A DNA stretch of 64,000 nt from an uncultured Litoreibacter sp. (lineage in GTDB: Bacteria; Pseudomonadota; Alphaproteobacteria; Rhodobacterales; Rhodobacteraceae). Position numbers and translations under genes: made by a program. The number at the start of each line of letters is the position of its first letter. Positions within the stretch are counted from its first letter, which is position 1. The notes beneath the pieces were generated by a model, which saw only the letters and a list, made by a program, of their open reading frames with translations, was not told the DNA's origin and ran no database searches. Location: the NCBI GenBank assembly GCA_947504205.1, contig CANNGL010000001.1, positions 744,001 through 808,000 of the forward strand. Direction: 5' to 3'. Shown piece by piece: positions 30,191 through 43,270 of the stretch.

Positions 30191-31455
30191 CAGTTACGCA
30201 CCGCCCCGTCTCCCGAAACGAGATACTTGAAACTTGTCAATTGTTCAGCGCCCACCGGGCCGCGCGCATGCATTTTACCCGTCGCAATCCCTATCTCTGC
30301 GCCCATGCCAAATTCGCCGCCATCCGCAAACTGAGTGGAGGCATTGTGCATCAGGATGGCGCTATCGAGCCGCGACATGAACATGTCAGCGGTCTCCTGA
30401 TTTTCGGTCATTATGCAATCCGTATGGTTCGAGCCATAGGTGCGAATATGATCCATAGCTTCTTCGACTGACGCCACCGACTTTGCGGCAATCTCCATAT
30501 CCAGGAACTCTTTGCCCCAGTGACCTTCGTTGGCCGGTACAACGCCCGCAATCTCCTGCATAGGAAGATCGGCGTCCACTGTCACTCCCTTGTCCAACAG
30601 AGCCTTGATCACCCCGCGCCCGATTGTGTCCACGACATCCTCGTGGATCAAAAGACACTCTGCCGCGCCACAAATCCCGGTTCTGCGTGTCTTCGCATTG
30701 AGAACCACATTCAGGGTTTTTACGGGGTCCGCCTCGCGATCAATGTAGATGTGCACGATGCCTTCGAGGTGTGCAAAAACCGGTACCCGCGCCTCTCGCT
30801 GGACGAGGCCCACGAGGCCCTTACCCCCGCGCGGCACGATCACATCAATGAAGTCCGTCATCGCCAGCATTTCGCTGACAGCGGCTCTATCACGGGTGGG
30901 CACCAACTGAATGGCATCTTCGGGCAGATTGCCTGCTTTCAAGCCTTCGACGAGACAAGCATGAATTGCTGCAGAGGAATGGAAGCTTTCCGAGCCGCCG
31001 CGAAGAATGACTGCGTTGCCTGCTTTCAGGCACAATGCACCTGCGTCGGCGGTTACATTCGGGCGGCTTTCATAAATCACACCAATGACACCCAAGGGTG
31101 TGCGAACACGCCTGATATCAAGTCCATTGGGTTGGGACCACTCAGCAATCACCTGTCCGACAGGATCGCTCTGCTCGGCGATCGCCCGCAGACCGCCGAC
31201 GATGCCCTCAATGCGGGCATCGTCCAGCATCAAACGATCCATCATCGCGGCGGACAGACCTTTTTGCGCGCCGAACTCCATATCCTTCTTGTTGGCGTCG
31301 ATAATCTTGGCGCGGGACGCCCAGACGATATCAGCGGCAGCAGCAAGCGCCGCCTGCTTTTGTTCAGCGGTTGCATAACTCAGTGTTGCTGCAGCCGCCT
31401 TTGCCCGGCGACCGATATCGGCCATCGTTGTGGGAATATCATTCATGTCTTTCAT
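30190..31455 (-). CDS. proA: Glutamate-5-semialdehyde dehydrogenase
   Basis: [37 protein letters not shown]; adjacent proB. Confidence 0.97.
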   Translation of the reverse strand: MKDMNDIPTTMADIGRRAKAAAATLSYATAEQKQAALAAAADIVWASRAKIIDANKKDMEFGAQKGLSAAMMDRLMLDDARIEGIVGGLRAIAEQSDPVGQVIAEWSQPNGLDIRRVRTPLGVIGVIYESRPNVTADAGALCLKAGNAVILRGGSESFHSSAAIHACLVEGLKAGNLPEDAIQLVPTRDRAAVSEMLAMTDFIDVIVPRGGKGLVGLVQREARVPVFAHLEGIVHIYIDREADPVKTLNVVLNAKTRRTGICGAAECLLIHEDVVDTIGRGVIKALLDKGVTVDADLPMQEIAGVVPANEGHWGKEFLDMEIAAKSVASVEEAMDHIRTYGSNHTDCIMTENQETADMFMSRLDSAILMHNASTQFADGGEFGMGAEIGIATGKMHARGPVGAEQLTSFKYLVSGDGAVRN

Positions 31456-31521
31456 GGGCCTACCTCACACACTTGGCTGCGGTTGGAACGGGAGTATTCA
31501 TTGGTCTGTGATCGGCACATT

Positions 31522-34687
<3,166 letters not shown>

Positions 34688-34698
34688 CGTTCATTCCG

Positions 34699-35238
34699 TC
34701 AATCCAGTTTTTTGAGGTAGGTCCAGGTTGGCACAGTGGATTGTCGCGCAACAGAAAACTGTTCCGCATCACCGATATAGGTGAACCCAGCATTGGTCAG
34801 CACACGCGCAGAGGCCGGGTTGTCCTGAAAGACGGAGCCAAAGAGCGTCCGGCAAGCCTGCGGATTGGCCTCGACAATGGCCGAGACTGCGCGTGATGCC
34901 AGCCCGTTATTCCAAAGCGCCGGTGCAACCCAGTAGCCTATTTCAGATTGCTCACGATCCATGCGTTCCAAACCGATCAGGCCCAGGACTTCCGACTTTC
35001 CGTCCGGTGATGCGTCGATCGCCCATACATCTTCAGTCCTGTCTGCCGCAAGTGCGCGCAGGATGAACGCATCTGTCGATCCCGGCGGCAAGGGATGCGG
35101 GATCGAGGTCGTGGCACGGGCCACTCGCTCGTCCGCAGCGTAGAGCGAGATCAATCCCGCATCGGCGCTGGTGAGCGGGCGTAGCACAAACCCGTCAGCC
35201 GGGATAACCGGTTGGTCAATTACATCTTCAAAACTCAT
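34699..35238 (-). CDS. GNAT family N-acetyltransferase
   Basis: GFVLRPLTSADAGLISLYAADERV, GYWVAPALWNNGLASRAVSAIVE, NPASARVLTNAGFTYIG. Confidence 0.85.
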   Translation of the reverse strand: MSFEDVIDQPVIPADGFVLRPLTSADAGLISLYAADERVARATTSIPHPLPPGSTDAFILRALAADRTEDVWAIDASPDGKSEVLGLIGLERMDREQSEIGYWVAPALWNNGLASRAVSAIVEANPQACRTLFGSVFQDNPASARVLTNAGFTYIGDAEQFSVARQSTVPTWTYLKKLD

Positions 35239-35837
35239 TTCACCCCTCCTCCAAAGAGTACGAACAAAACAGACGCCACGGTCAAAGCCGCGAGTGTCCA
35301 CATCAAATACCGTTCAGCTAACGTGCCTGTGACAGTTGCCGCGATCCGGTCACCAGCAAATGTCCAGATCGGATGCAATATCAGCTGCAACCCCAACAAT
35401 AGCGCTGCAATTGTTAACGTGGCTTCAAAAGCTGGTGTTCCAGGCGCGGTGAACGCCGTGAAGCCCACCGTTGTCATGGCCCACGCCTTCGGATTGAGCG
35501 GGTGCACAACGAGCCCTGCGAGAAAACCCGGCGCTGCCCCCTCTTCAGCGGTGTTGAGCCGCATGTTTGCAACACGCCATGCCAGCCAGATGATATACGC
35601 CGCAGATATCCACTTGAGCGCTATGAAAATCCAGGGCGCAGTTTCGGCAACCTCCATCAACCCGAATCCGATGGGCCAGATGATTAGCTGTTTGCCCAAT
35701 GCAACACCCGCCACAAATGGCAGGGCGGCGCGAAAACCAAATCGCGCACCCGTTGCCATCAAAGCCATATTAGCGGGGCCCGGTGTGCCCACCTGGGACG
35801 CGGCAAAGACAGCGAAGGATCCAAGCGCCACACTCAC
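35235..35837 (-). CDS. LysE/RhtB family translocator
   Basis: TPGPANMALMATGARFGFRAALPFVAGVALG; multi-TM. Confidence 0.88.
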   Translation of the reverse strand: MSVALGSFAVFAASQVGTPGPANMALMATGARFGFRAALPFVAGVALGKQLIIWPIGFGLMEVAETAPWIFIALKWISAAYIIWLAWRVANMRLNTAEEGAAPGFLAGLVVHPLNPKAWAMTTVGFTAFTAPGTPAFEATLTIAALLLGLQLILHPIWTFAGDRIAATVTGTLAERYLMWTLAALTVASVLFVLFGGGVK

Positions 35838-36391
35838 GAGGCTTCGTCCATCTGCAAGTCAGGAGCCAAGAGACCCATAATAATGTCGTCGTGCCATTTG
35901 CCGCCGATGCACGCGGATTCGCGCTCCCGCCCTTCTTCGATGAAGCCAACCTTACGATAGGCCGCAATTGCTCGCTGATTGAAATCCAGAACTCTGAGCG
36001 TCAGACGATGAAATTTGAGTTGCTCGAACGCAAAGGCTGCCACTAGGCGCATCGCGGCAGAGCCATAGCCCTGACCAAGTCTGCTCTCATCCAGAATACC
36101 AATTGCAAGATGTGCACGATGATCCGCGTAGTTCAGACTATGCAATCGGATCGACCCCAATAGCTCACCTTCAGACTCGATGACCCAGCCGTATTTTTCT
36201 CGCGCGAGTGCATCCACCCATGCCGCCGCCGCATCTTCTGTCAGGGGACGCACGACCGATGGTTCGCCGCCGAACAAGCGATGAAGCTCTGGTGAATTGC
36301 CGAGTTTCAGCCGTCCAATAACATCTGCCTCGCACGGCGCACGCAGCGTCACACGAGCATCACTTAGAACTGCAAGCTTGGTCAGCGCCAT
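35834..36391 (-). CDS. GNAT family N-acetyltransferase
   Basis: ARVTLRAPCEADVIGRL, GILDESRLGQGYGSAAMRLVAAFAFEQLKFHRLTLRVLDFNQRAIAAYRKVGFIEEGRERE. Confidence 0.88.
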   Translation of the reverse strand: MALTKLAVLSDARVTLRAPCEADVIGRLKLGNSPELHRLFGGEPSVVRPLTEDAAAAWVDALAREKYGWVIESEGELLGSIRLHSLNYADHRAHLAIGILDESRLGQGYGSAAMRLVAAFAFEQLKFHRLTLRVLDFNQRAIAAYRKVGFIEEGRERESACIGGKWHDDIIMGLLAPDLQMDEAS

Positions 36392-36410
36392 GACAATACT
36401 CCAGAAACGA

Positions 36411-36441
36411 AAAAGGGACCGGTTTTTCAACCGATCCCTTT
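36411..36441 (-). terminator. Terminator downstream of rpmA (minus strand)
   Basis: AAAGGGAtCGGTT/AACCgGTCCCTTT stem (one wobble), 4-nt loop, followed by T-run on the minus strand. Confidence 0.75.
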
Positions 36442-36468
36442 AAATTCTTTTGCCTATTCGGGTTCGGC

Positions 36469-36738
36469 TTATTCTGCGGCCTCCGCGACCGGAAGAACGG
36501 AAATGAAGGTGCGATTTTTCAGACCTTTGTGGAAGGTCACAGCGCCGTCGACAGTCGCAAAGATTGTGTGATCTTTACCCATGCCAACACCTTCACCCGG
36601 CCAATACTTCGTCCCGCGCTGACGCACGATGATATTGCCAGGGATAGCCGCTTGGCCACCATAGAGTTTTACACCGAGACGACGACCTGCTGAGTCGCGT
36701 CCGTTCCGGGATGAACCGCCTGCTTTTTTATGTGCCAT
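36469..36738 (-). CDS. rpmA: 50S ribosomal protein L27
   Basis: [61 protein letters not shown]. Confidence 0.98.
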   Translation of the reverse strand: MAHKKAGGSSRNGRDSAGRRLGVKLYGGQAAIPGNIIVRQRGTKYWPGEGVGMGKDHTIFATVDGAVTFHKGLKNRTFISVLPVAEAAE

Positions 36739-36749
36739 GCGTTCTCTCC

Positions 36750-37475
36750 TTAACCTTTAGCCAATTTCTTGGCTTGTTTGATCCACTCGTCGCGATCAAT
36801 ACGGCCTTTGAAATTCAATTTGTCATCCATATCAGCAACATCATCTTTGGTCCATGCTGCGATTTGGGCGAATGTTGTCACACCAAGATCGTTCAGTTTT
36901 TTGACGATAACCGGTCCTACGCCGCTGATCTGGGACAGATCGTCGGCTTCAGAAGCCTTTGCAGCCTTCTTCGGAGCTTCTTTCTTGGCAGCCTCTTTTT
37001 TCGGAGCAGCTTCCTTTTTGGGAGCAGCCTTTTTCGCCTCTGCCTTGGGGGCCGCCTTCTTAGGCTCGGCCTTTTTGGCGGGCTTGGCTTTCTTTGCCTC
37101 GCCTGCGGCCAGAGCAGCTACAGCAACGCCTGCACCACCCATCGCAGCTTTAACACCAGACTTGCCAGCGCCTTTTTCAAGGATGTCAGTCACGCGCAGC
37201 AAGGTAAGTTGCTGACGGTGTCCTTTGGTGCGCTTTGAGCCGTGCTTACGGCGGCGCTTGACGAAATGGATAACCTTTTCGCCTTTGATCTGGTCGATGA
37301 CCTCGGCTTGAACGCCAGCATCGTCCACAAGTGGAGAGCCAATCGTCGAACCAACCATCAGAATTTCGTTGAACTGAACTTTGTCGCCAGCGGCAGCGTC
37401 CAGTTTTTCGACACGCAGAACGTCACCCGATGTGACTTTGTACTGCTTGCCGCCAGTTTTAAGAACCGCGAACAT
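36750..37475 (-). CDS. rplU: 50S ribosomal protein L21 with Lys/Ala-rich linker and C-terminal helix-hairpin-helix domain
   Basis: [25 protein letters not shown]...[23 protein letters not shown] core, then (KKA)n-type linker and [28 protein letters not shown]; start set at 37475. Confidence 0.93.
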   Translation of the reverse strand: MFAVLKTGGKQYKVTSGDVLRVEKLDAAAGDKVQFNEILMVGSTIGSPLVDDAGVQAEVIDQIKGEKVIHFVKRRRKHGSKRTKGHRQQLTLLRVTDILEKGAGKSGVKAAMGGAGVAVAALAAGEAKKAKPAKKAEPKKAAPKAEAKKAAPKKEAAPKKEAAKKEAPKKAAKASEADDLSQISGVGPVIVKKLNDLGVTTFAQIAAWTKDDVADMDDKLNFKGRIDRDEWIKQAKKLAKG

Positions 37476-37674
37476 CGCATCTTCCTTTGTTTTCCGCGTC
37501 GCTACGGTCCCCATATGGGAGTTTTTGGCGTAAATGCCACCTCGGACAGCGCGCCCCCGGATCGGGACGAGTTTGAATATAAGTCTCGAATGGTCGAGAT
37601 GGCGGCTTATGTGCAATCGCGATGCGAAGGTCAAGCCTTGTTTTGATGGGATCTCTCTATTCTTTAGCTTGGGC

Positions 37675-38499
37675 TTATGTGTCTTCGCCCGCCATGAATT
37701 CCGCCATGGCACGACCCAACTCAAAGCTTTGGCTTTCAAAGAGGGCATCGAACCCTGCGAACAGGGCCGTATTGAGCTTTTGACCCGATGGCGTTTCTGA
37801 GGCGTCGATATAGGCCTGCACTTCATCGTCAGTCAGCGGTGCATAAGCCATGACCGAAAAGTTGATCGTCCAGTCTTCCATTTCCTTGCGAATTTCTGGC
37901 TCCTGTTCCCAGACGGTGCTTAGCATGAAGCTCTCGCTCATTGCCTCTGCATAACCCTCACCCGTCGACAAACCACGATAGAAGGCCAAGTTCGAGTTCA
38001 GCGCCCCCATTACGTTGTTTTCGATCAGACCATTCGCCTGGATAAAGGCGTGATACAGGCTCAGACGATCTGCTTGGGTGGTCTCCATATGCGCGACCTG
38101 ATCGGCCAAGGCCTCCTCAACGGTGTCGTCCATCAAAGCGCGCCGGGCATCCAATTCAATCGCGATGATTTCCTTGCCCAGATCAGATTCAAAGAAATTC
38201 AGGACATCCGAAGAGCTGTCCAGGTTATCGACATCATCGAGGGAGGTGCGGAAAACCTCTGCCATCTTTTCAGTGTCGTAAATCTTGTTCAGCCGGGCCA
38301 TCCAGGCCGGAGATGCCGAGATCGCCTGATCCTGCTCCGCAAGCTCGCGGCCTGACTCCAACCCCTCCTGTCGGAGGATCTCGAAAACCTCCTCCATTCG
38401 GAACAATTCAAAATAACGGTCGAGCAGAGCCTGATCCTGTTTGGCATATGATGCGGTCGAGATTGAAACCGACAAAAACAGAGCCGCAAGACGTAGCAT
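37675..38499 (-). CDS. DUF2059-like secreted protein
   Basis: Signal peptide MLRLAALFLSVSISTASYA; all-alpha DUF2059-like C-terminus; start set at 38499. Confidence 0.7.
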   Translation of the reverse strand: MLRLAALFLSVSISTASYAKQDQALLDRYFELFRMEEVFEILRQEGLESGRELAEQDQAISASPAWMARLNKIYDTEKMAEVFRTSLDDVDNLDSSSDVLNFFESDLGKEIIAIELDARRALMDDTVEEALADQVAHMETTQADRLSLYHAFIQANGLIENNVMGALNSNLAFYRGLSTGEGYAEAMSESFMLSTVWEQEPEIRKEMEDWTINFSVMAYAPLTDDEVQAYIDASETPSGQKLNTALFAGFDALFESQSFELGRAMAEFMAGEDT

Positions 38500-38668
38500 T
38501 GGTGACCTCGTATGTTTTGGTTTGGACAACGATAGGTCCCTGCAAGGGTGGCGACAACCGCATGGTGGGAAATCAAGCCAAATTATTCGTGATGCCGCCG
38601 AAACGAGCCCTTGCGCGTCACGCGGTGGGTCGCTAAACCGCGCGAACCTGATCACCGATCACAGGTGC

Positions 38669-38758
38669 GGAGAGGTGCCGGAGTGGTCGAACGGGGCGGT
38701 CTCGAAAACCGTTGTGGGTGCAAGCCTACCCAGGGTTCGAATCCCTGTCTCTCCGCCA
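38669..38758 (+). tRNA. tRNA-Ser(CGA)
   Basis: GGAGAGG/TCTCTCC acceptor stem pairing, anticodon loop CTCGAAA (anticodon CGA), long variable arm, GGTTCGAATCC T-loop, encoded CCA; 90 nt. Confidence 0.95.
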
Positions 38759-38977
38759 GTGCTACATAACATTTAGCAACAATGACTTACACGTCGTTTC
38801 TAACTTTTATTGACCAGCTTTTTCATCGTGTGTTTTAGGTTACTCGGACATAGTTTTGCAATCTGGGTTCTGAGGTGGATTGGCAAAAGAGAAGCTGATG
38901 CAGCCACAAACGCTCCTAAAAGAACCTTAGGTTGACTCAGAGAGCCCCGCCACACCGTTCATTCTCTAAGACACAAT

Positions 38978-39265
38978 ATGAAGGACACCTTTTTGGAGGC
39001 AGGCATTGAGGAACTTATGAGGAACGTGATCTCAGTAGGTCTGCTGGAGCGCATTGATGATATTCATTTGGTGGCCTTAATGCGAGACTGAAGGTGACCC
39101 AGCAAGCCTTGCCTGGATGAGACAAAAGGCAAGCTCAAAATTGAGCTAAAAGAGTTCATCAAGCTCCAGCCCTATCACAGGAACACCTTTCACGATGTTG
39201 GAAAAACTTTCGGTGTGCTTGGGGTAGAAGTCGATCTCCAAAATCTATTATTTCATACGCAGTGA
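38978..39265 (+). pseudogene. Short ORF of unknown family with two in-frame TGA codons
   Basis: 96 in-frame codons (ATG to TGA) interrupted only by TGA at 39089 and 39095: MKDTFLEAGIEELMRNVISVGLLERIDDIHLVALMRD*R*PSKPCLDETKGKLKIELKEFIKLQ... Confidence 0.4.
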
Positions 39266-39266
39266 T

Positions 39267-39920
39267 TTGATTGGCTGCGCTGTTGGTTTGGGGAATTTAG
39301 AATTGAAAGAACACCCAACGCCCAAAGATCAGCTGGAACAGGACATAGGCTTTCCGAGCGGGATTATAGTTTATCCCCTAGCAGTAGTTGCTTCGGCTGT
39401 AGTGGTGTGGTTTGTCTCACTAGTCACTCCGTCATGGATTGAGACAATTTCGAGCGCACTCGGGCAATCTCGATTGGACTGGTTCTGGGTCAACCTTATT
39501 GATGATATTGTTGTTTTTCACGAGGTAGGAAGAAGCTTGTTTGAAGTGCAGGCTTATTGGCTAAAGATCGTTTTTGCATTCTATACAATACTCTTGGTTT
39601 TGGTCGTACGCTTGGTTTTAGGAGTACCAGAATATCGATCATTACCGAAGATAGGCGCCTCGAAAACGGTTGCTGAATGGCTAAAAATCCTCTGTGCAGG
39701 AGCCGCAGGGATTGCCTGTATCTTCTTTATGACCTTTGTGGCTAGCAGCGAACCACAAACTCGCGGTATGGCTTGGATAGTTTCAACGCCACTTGCTGCC
39801 TATTTCCCCCCTTTAATAATTTGGGAATTGGTTTGGATCTCTGCCTTAGGCTTCATTCTAGAATTGGAGCTTTTTCAATTTGCAACGGCAGCAAGGTGTC
39901 TCATTCTTAAAGGCAAGTAA
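39267..39920 (+). CDS. Hypothetical membrane protein (accessory)
   Basis: Four to five hydrophobic segments; TTG start; AT-richer than flanks. Confidence 0.6.
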   Translation: MIGCAVGLGNLELKEHPTPKDQLEQDIGFPSGIIVYPLAVVASAVVVWFVSLVTPSWIETISSALGQSRLDWFWVNLIDDIVVFHEVGRSLFEVQAYWLKIVFAFYTILLVLVVRLVLGVPEYRSLPKIGASKTVAEWLKILCAGAAGIACIFFMTFVASSEPQTRGMAWIVSTPLAAYFPPLIIWELVWISALGFILELELFQFATAARCLILKGK

Positions 39921-39998
39921 TTTAGTAGTTAGTAGGATGAAATATGTCGTCAAAATTAGAGTGGTTCAGTAGGAACCTTTGCAAGAATTGAAAAGATC

Positions 39999-40448
39999 AT
40001 GACAAAAGGTATTTTCACAGCCGCAGTCATCTCGGCAGTACTCCTCACCGGGCCAACTAACTTGTATGCAAAGTCGTGCGAAACTCTTGTTGACGATCAT
40101 GCGGCAAACATCCGCGCTGCCGAAAATCATTTAGCAAATGGAGAATATGATGCGTTCATTTCGATAATTGATGAGCAATCAACCTTGACGCCGGAAACAA
40201 AAGCGGAAATGCGCAAGGCCCTATATGCAGACTTTCCGAATGGTTTCGCGAAGTGCAGACATCTATTATACGAAGAAGTGTCCACCGTTATGTCCCGGCG
40301 CGGTGTTGAATTCATAGATTCAAATGGACTGAGCCTTTACGTCTTTCTGTTATCGACAGAGAGCAGCACCGGAGTGCCCGATACCAGAGACATTCTAAAG
40401 GTTCTGGTTACATCCGACTTCGGCCAATTGTATGATGAGTGGAATTAG
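39999..40448 (+). CDS. Hypothetical secreted protein
   Basis: Signal peptide MTKGIFTAAVISAVLLTGPTNLYA, two Cys in the mature region. Confidence 0.65.
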   Translation: MTKGIFTAAVISAVLLTGPTNLYAKSCETLVDDHAANIRAAENHLANGEYDAFISIIDEQSTLTPETKAEMRKALYADFPNGFAKCRHLLYEEVSTVMSRRGVEFIDSNGLSLYVFLLSTESSTGVPDTRDILKVLVTSDFGQLYDEWN

Positions 40449-41245
40449 GCTTGAAAGCAGAGACCGAGAGTTGACGGTCGAACTTTGAGGCAAAAGAATT
40501 GGGACGGGAAACTCCGTCGCCGAAGCAGAACTCCACATTGCTCCCAGACGTGTCTTGGAGGCCATTTCAGGATGGCGAAGTTTGGGTCTTTTTTCTCAAG
40601 AATGAGTCGCATACTGAACTTGTCCCCAGCTTTTAAATCCATTGCTTGAAGAGACAAAACAAAGCCCTCACACGGCAACAAATCATTTTGATGCAACTAT
40701 CAAAGGTGAGCGCAAACTCAGTATCCATTTTGTCTTCGTCGAGGAGTTTCAGACCGAGGATTTAGATGAAAACGCGTGCAAAACGGCCGCTCGTATCGAT
40801 GGCGAGGTCGTAGGTTGGTCAAGGTCGGATGCGCGTACGCCTTATGCTTTTTGCGAAAAATTTTGATGGGTCACGGACAGCAGGCTCAGAGGTTGTCGGG
40901 AGCTGTTGAAATATGATTGTTAACGGGCGTGTTGGGTGACCACAAAGATGACAAAGCGCCTATGTGGAAGCAAAAAATCATCTCTGTCTCCACCCCTACA
41001 TCCACCAAGCGGTGTTAGCCGAATAGTAGGTTCTATATAAACGATATGCGAAGTTTCAGATACAAGTAGTGTGGAGCATCACCTTACTGTTCTGTCCACC
41101 TTCTGCATGAGTTTGATGTTAAATCTGAGGAATATGTCAGCAACTGAGCGGAACCGAGTTAGGTGAGTGACCCTAAAGTTATCTCTATGGTTTACCATAG
41201 CGGTAACACCTTCAAGTGGCCAAAGAAAATACTGACTAAGAGGAG

Positions 41246-41864
41246 TTGGGTGATATGAAGTCGATCTTGTTGTCGTTCAGCTTTTTTCTTGCGTCGGCCA
41301 CTTCTGCAGGAGCGGATTCTACTGCATCTGCGGTTTTGAAGGCATTGTCGGAGTTGGGTTTTACAGACGTCAAACTTGAGACCTGCGATCTCTCGTTTGC
41401 AAGGCGAAAGTTTGATGACAATCCAAATCGTTTTTTTTCGTGCTTACGTCCGCTATTTGGATCTCAAGACAATGCGGCACCTAAGCAAAGCTGATGTCAT
41501 TGAAACTTTGGAGAAAGGGAAACGAAGATACCGTCTTACGGTGCCAATAGATGAACGCTTTTATCCAATTTATAGCGAGGCAATTTTCTTTCGCTCTTGG
41601 GTTGCGCAAAAAACGGGAATTTCCACTTGGCCCTTTCCTTTTGAGGCTTTCAAGGGATCGGAACAAGCACTTCAGAACGAATTGCTGGAGAGAGTTCCAT
41701 GGTTAGAAGACCTAAATCGCTGGGATTTCATCACGGAAGACGGAACTGTCACCAACATTGAGGAAGGTTTCTCAATCAATTTTGATAGCAAGGAGCCCTT
41801 GGTCAATTTGCATCATGCCCTCCTCGATTACGCTTCAACTTCGAATTGTGTCGATCTAAAGTGA
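41246..41864 (+). pseudogene. Secreted hypothetical protein, reading frame split at a T8 tract
   Basis: Signal-peptide ORF 41246-41494 and ORF 41376-41864 join into one 205-aa protein if one T is removed from T8 at 41431-41438 (..DDNPNRFF|RAYVRYLDLKTMRHLSKADVIETL..). Confidence 0.6.
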
Positions 41865-42074
41865 ATGGTGGTTAGCTTCTGTCTCCTGTCGCTGCATCGA
41901 GAGGTAGACGAATGCTTGCCGGCGGATCTTTGAAGAAATGAACACCGGGACAAAAATGAAGCCATTGAATGTAGCTTATTCTGTCAGTCTCAGGTTTCCA
42001 GGCAAAAGCCCAGCCGAGTTCTGTCCCGTCGAGGAGGTCAACACGGACCGAGCATCAGTCTGTTCCGTCTGCCC

Positions 42075-42815
42075 TTAACCGCGCTCGCATACCAGATAAA
42101 TACTGGAACATAGGTCGGGATATTTCTGTCCCAAGGCGTAGCATCCATCCAGGTAGTCGGGGCTGACGATGTCGGTTTTAAGCAAACGGTCCCACTGAAA
42201 ATTTGCCAGCGCCTTAAAGAATATTCCTGATCGATGTACGATGCTTAGGCCCGCCTCGCGCGCTTCACGCTCCAATGTATCCAAAGAATAAGTCGCGCGA
42301 TGCCCGTGCTCGGCCTCAGCATCCGTGATCGCTGCATTGTGAGATATCAGCCCCATATGAACTGCAATCTGACGCGATGGGGCGTTCGCATTGGGGCAGC
42401 AAAGAAAAAGCCTGCCATGGTCTGACAGCCACTCGCTATTGATACGGCGAAGGGTGCCGACAGGGTCATCTAGATGCTCAAGGACATGAGTCAGAAAAAT
42501 ATTGTCATATCGGGTCGGGAGATTGACCGTCTCGAAACGTGCTTCGACAAATGAAATAGTCTCTGGCAGCCGTTGGCGTGCCTCTTCGATGGCGACGCCG
42601 GAGGCCTCAACGCATGTGATATCTTCATAGCTTTCCGTAATACGCCGCGTGAAGTCTCCCTTGAAACTACCAAGTTCCAAAGCGTTTCCGGGCCGGCGGA
42701 ACGATTGGTAAGCCTGCAGCATGTACCCATGCATGACATCGAAGTCGAAATCATACGCATATTTGCGGGCCTCGCTGTCCTCGAACTCTGCATTATAGTC
42801 GCGTGTTTTGCTCAT
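42075..42815 (-). CDS. Class I SAM-dependent methyltransferase
   Basis: ALELGSFKGDFTRRI motif I, LTHVLEHLDDPVGTLRRI. Confidence 0.88.
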   Translation of the reverse strand: MSKTRDYNAEFEDSEARKYAYDFDFDVMHGYMLQAYQSFRRPGNALELGSFKGDFTRRITESYEDITCVEASGVAIEEARQRLPETISFVEARFETVNLPTRYDNIFLTHVLEHLDDPVGTLRRINSEWLSDHGRLFLCCPNANAPSRQIAVHMGLISHNAAITDAEAEHGHRATYSLDTLEREAREAGLSIVHRSGIFFKALANFQWDRLLKTDIVSPDYLDGCYALGQKYPDLCSSIYLVCERG

Positions 42816-43270
42816 TTCATGCCTCCATTGAGGGTCCGGGCCAGTCGGACAATGTCGCCTCGCTCTTCGGTAACTCTGAAACCCAATTTATCATAGAGTG
42901 CAAGAGCGGCTCCAGCACCGCGGCTCGCCTCTAGCAGCAGTGTGCCTCGCTCGCCCTGCCCGATGGTATGAATGGCACTTGTCAGGAGACGTTCCGCTAT
43001 TCCACGGCCGCGAAGTGCGGGCAGCACGCTGACGTTCGTGACAAACACCGCTGTGCCTTCTTCGGCGTTGCAATAAGCGGCGACCAAGCCAGCGAGGTCA
43101 TTGTCCAGCCAAGCCTCAAAACGGGAGGCGTGAGTCGACAGTTTTTCGGCGTAGTCGGAAAGGTTCACTCGCGTCGACAGAGGCGGATCAAAATCCTCAT
43201 CGCAGCGTCGAAGGTGAGTCTCGACCTGTCCAGCGACGGACAGATCTCTGGTCCAGCGCAGATCCTTCAC
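42812..43270 (-). CDS. GNAT family N-acetyltransferase
   Basis: VSVLPALRGRGIAERLLTSAIHT motif A, GAALALYDKLGFRV motif B; ATGA overlap with downstream gene. Confidence 0.87.
   Translation of the reverse strand: MKDLRWTRDLSVAGQVETHLRRCDEDFDPPLSTRVNLSDYAEKLSTHASRFEAWLDNDLAGLVAAYCNAEEGTAVFVTNVSVLPALRGRGIAERLLTSAIHTIGQGERGTLLLEASRGAGAALALYDKLGFRVTEERGDIVRLARTLNGGMK

Noticed and set aside
38978-39265. Selenoprotein interpretation of the two in-frame TGA codons
   Set aside because: No SECIS-like hairpin was evident, there is no evidence of sel genes in the window, and the product is unrecognised; gene decay or a chance frame is simpler.
40445-40696. Minus-strand 83-aa ORF in the accessory islet
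   Set aside because: No recognisable motifs, weak composition, conflicts with + strand fragments; not supported as a gene.
40960-41000. Possible att-like echo of the tRNA-Ser 3' end (TCATCTCTGTCTCCACCCCTACATCC versus ATCCCTGTCTCTCCGCCAGTGCTACAT)
   Set aside because: Only scattered similarity with indels; not a credible direct repeat.
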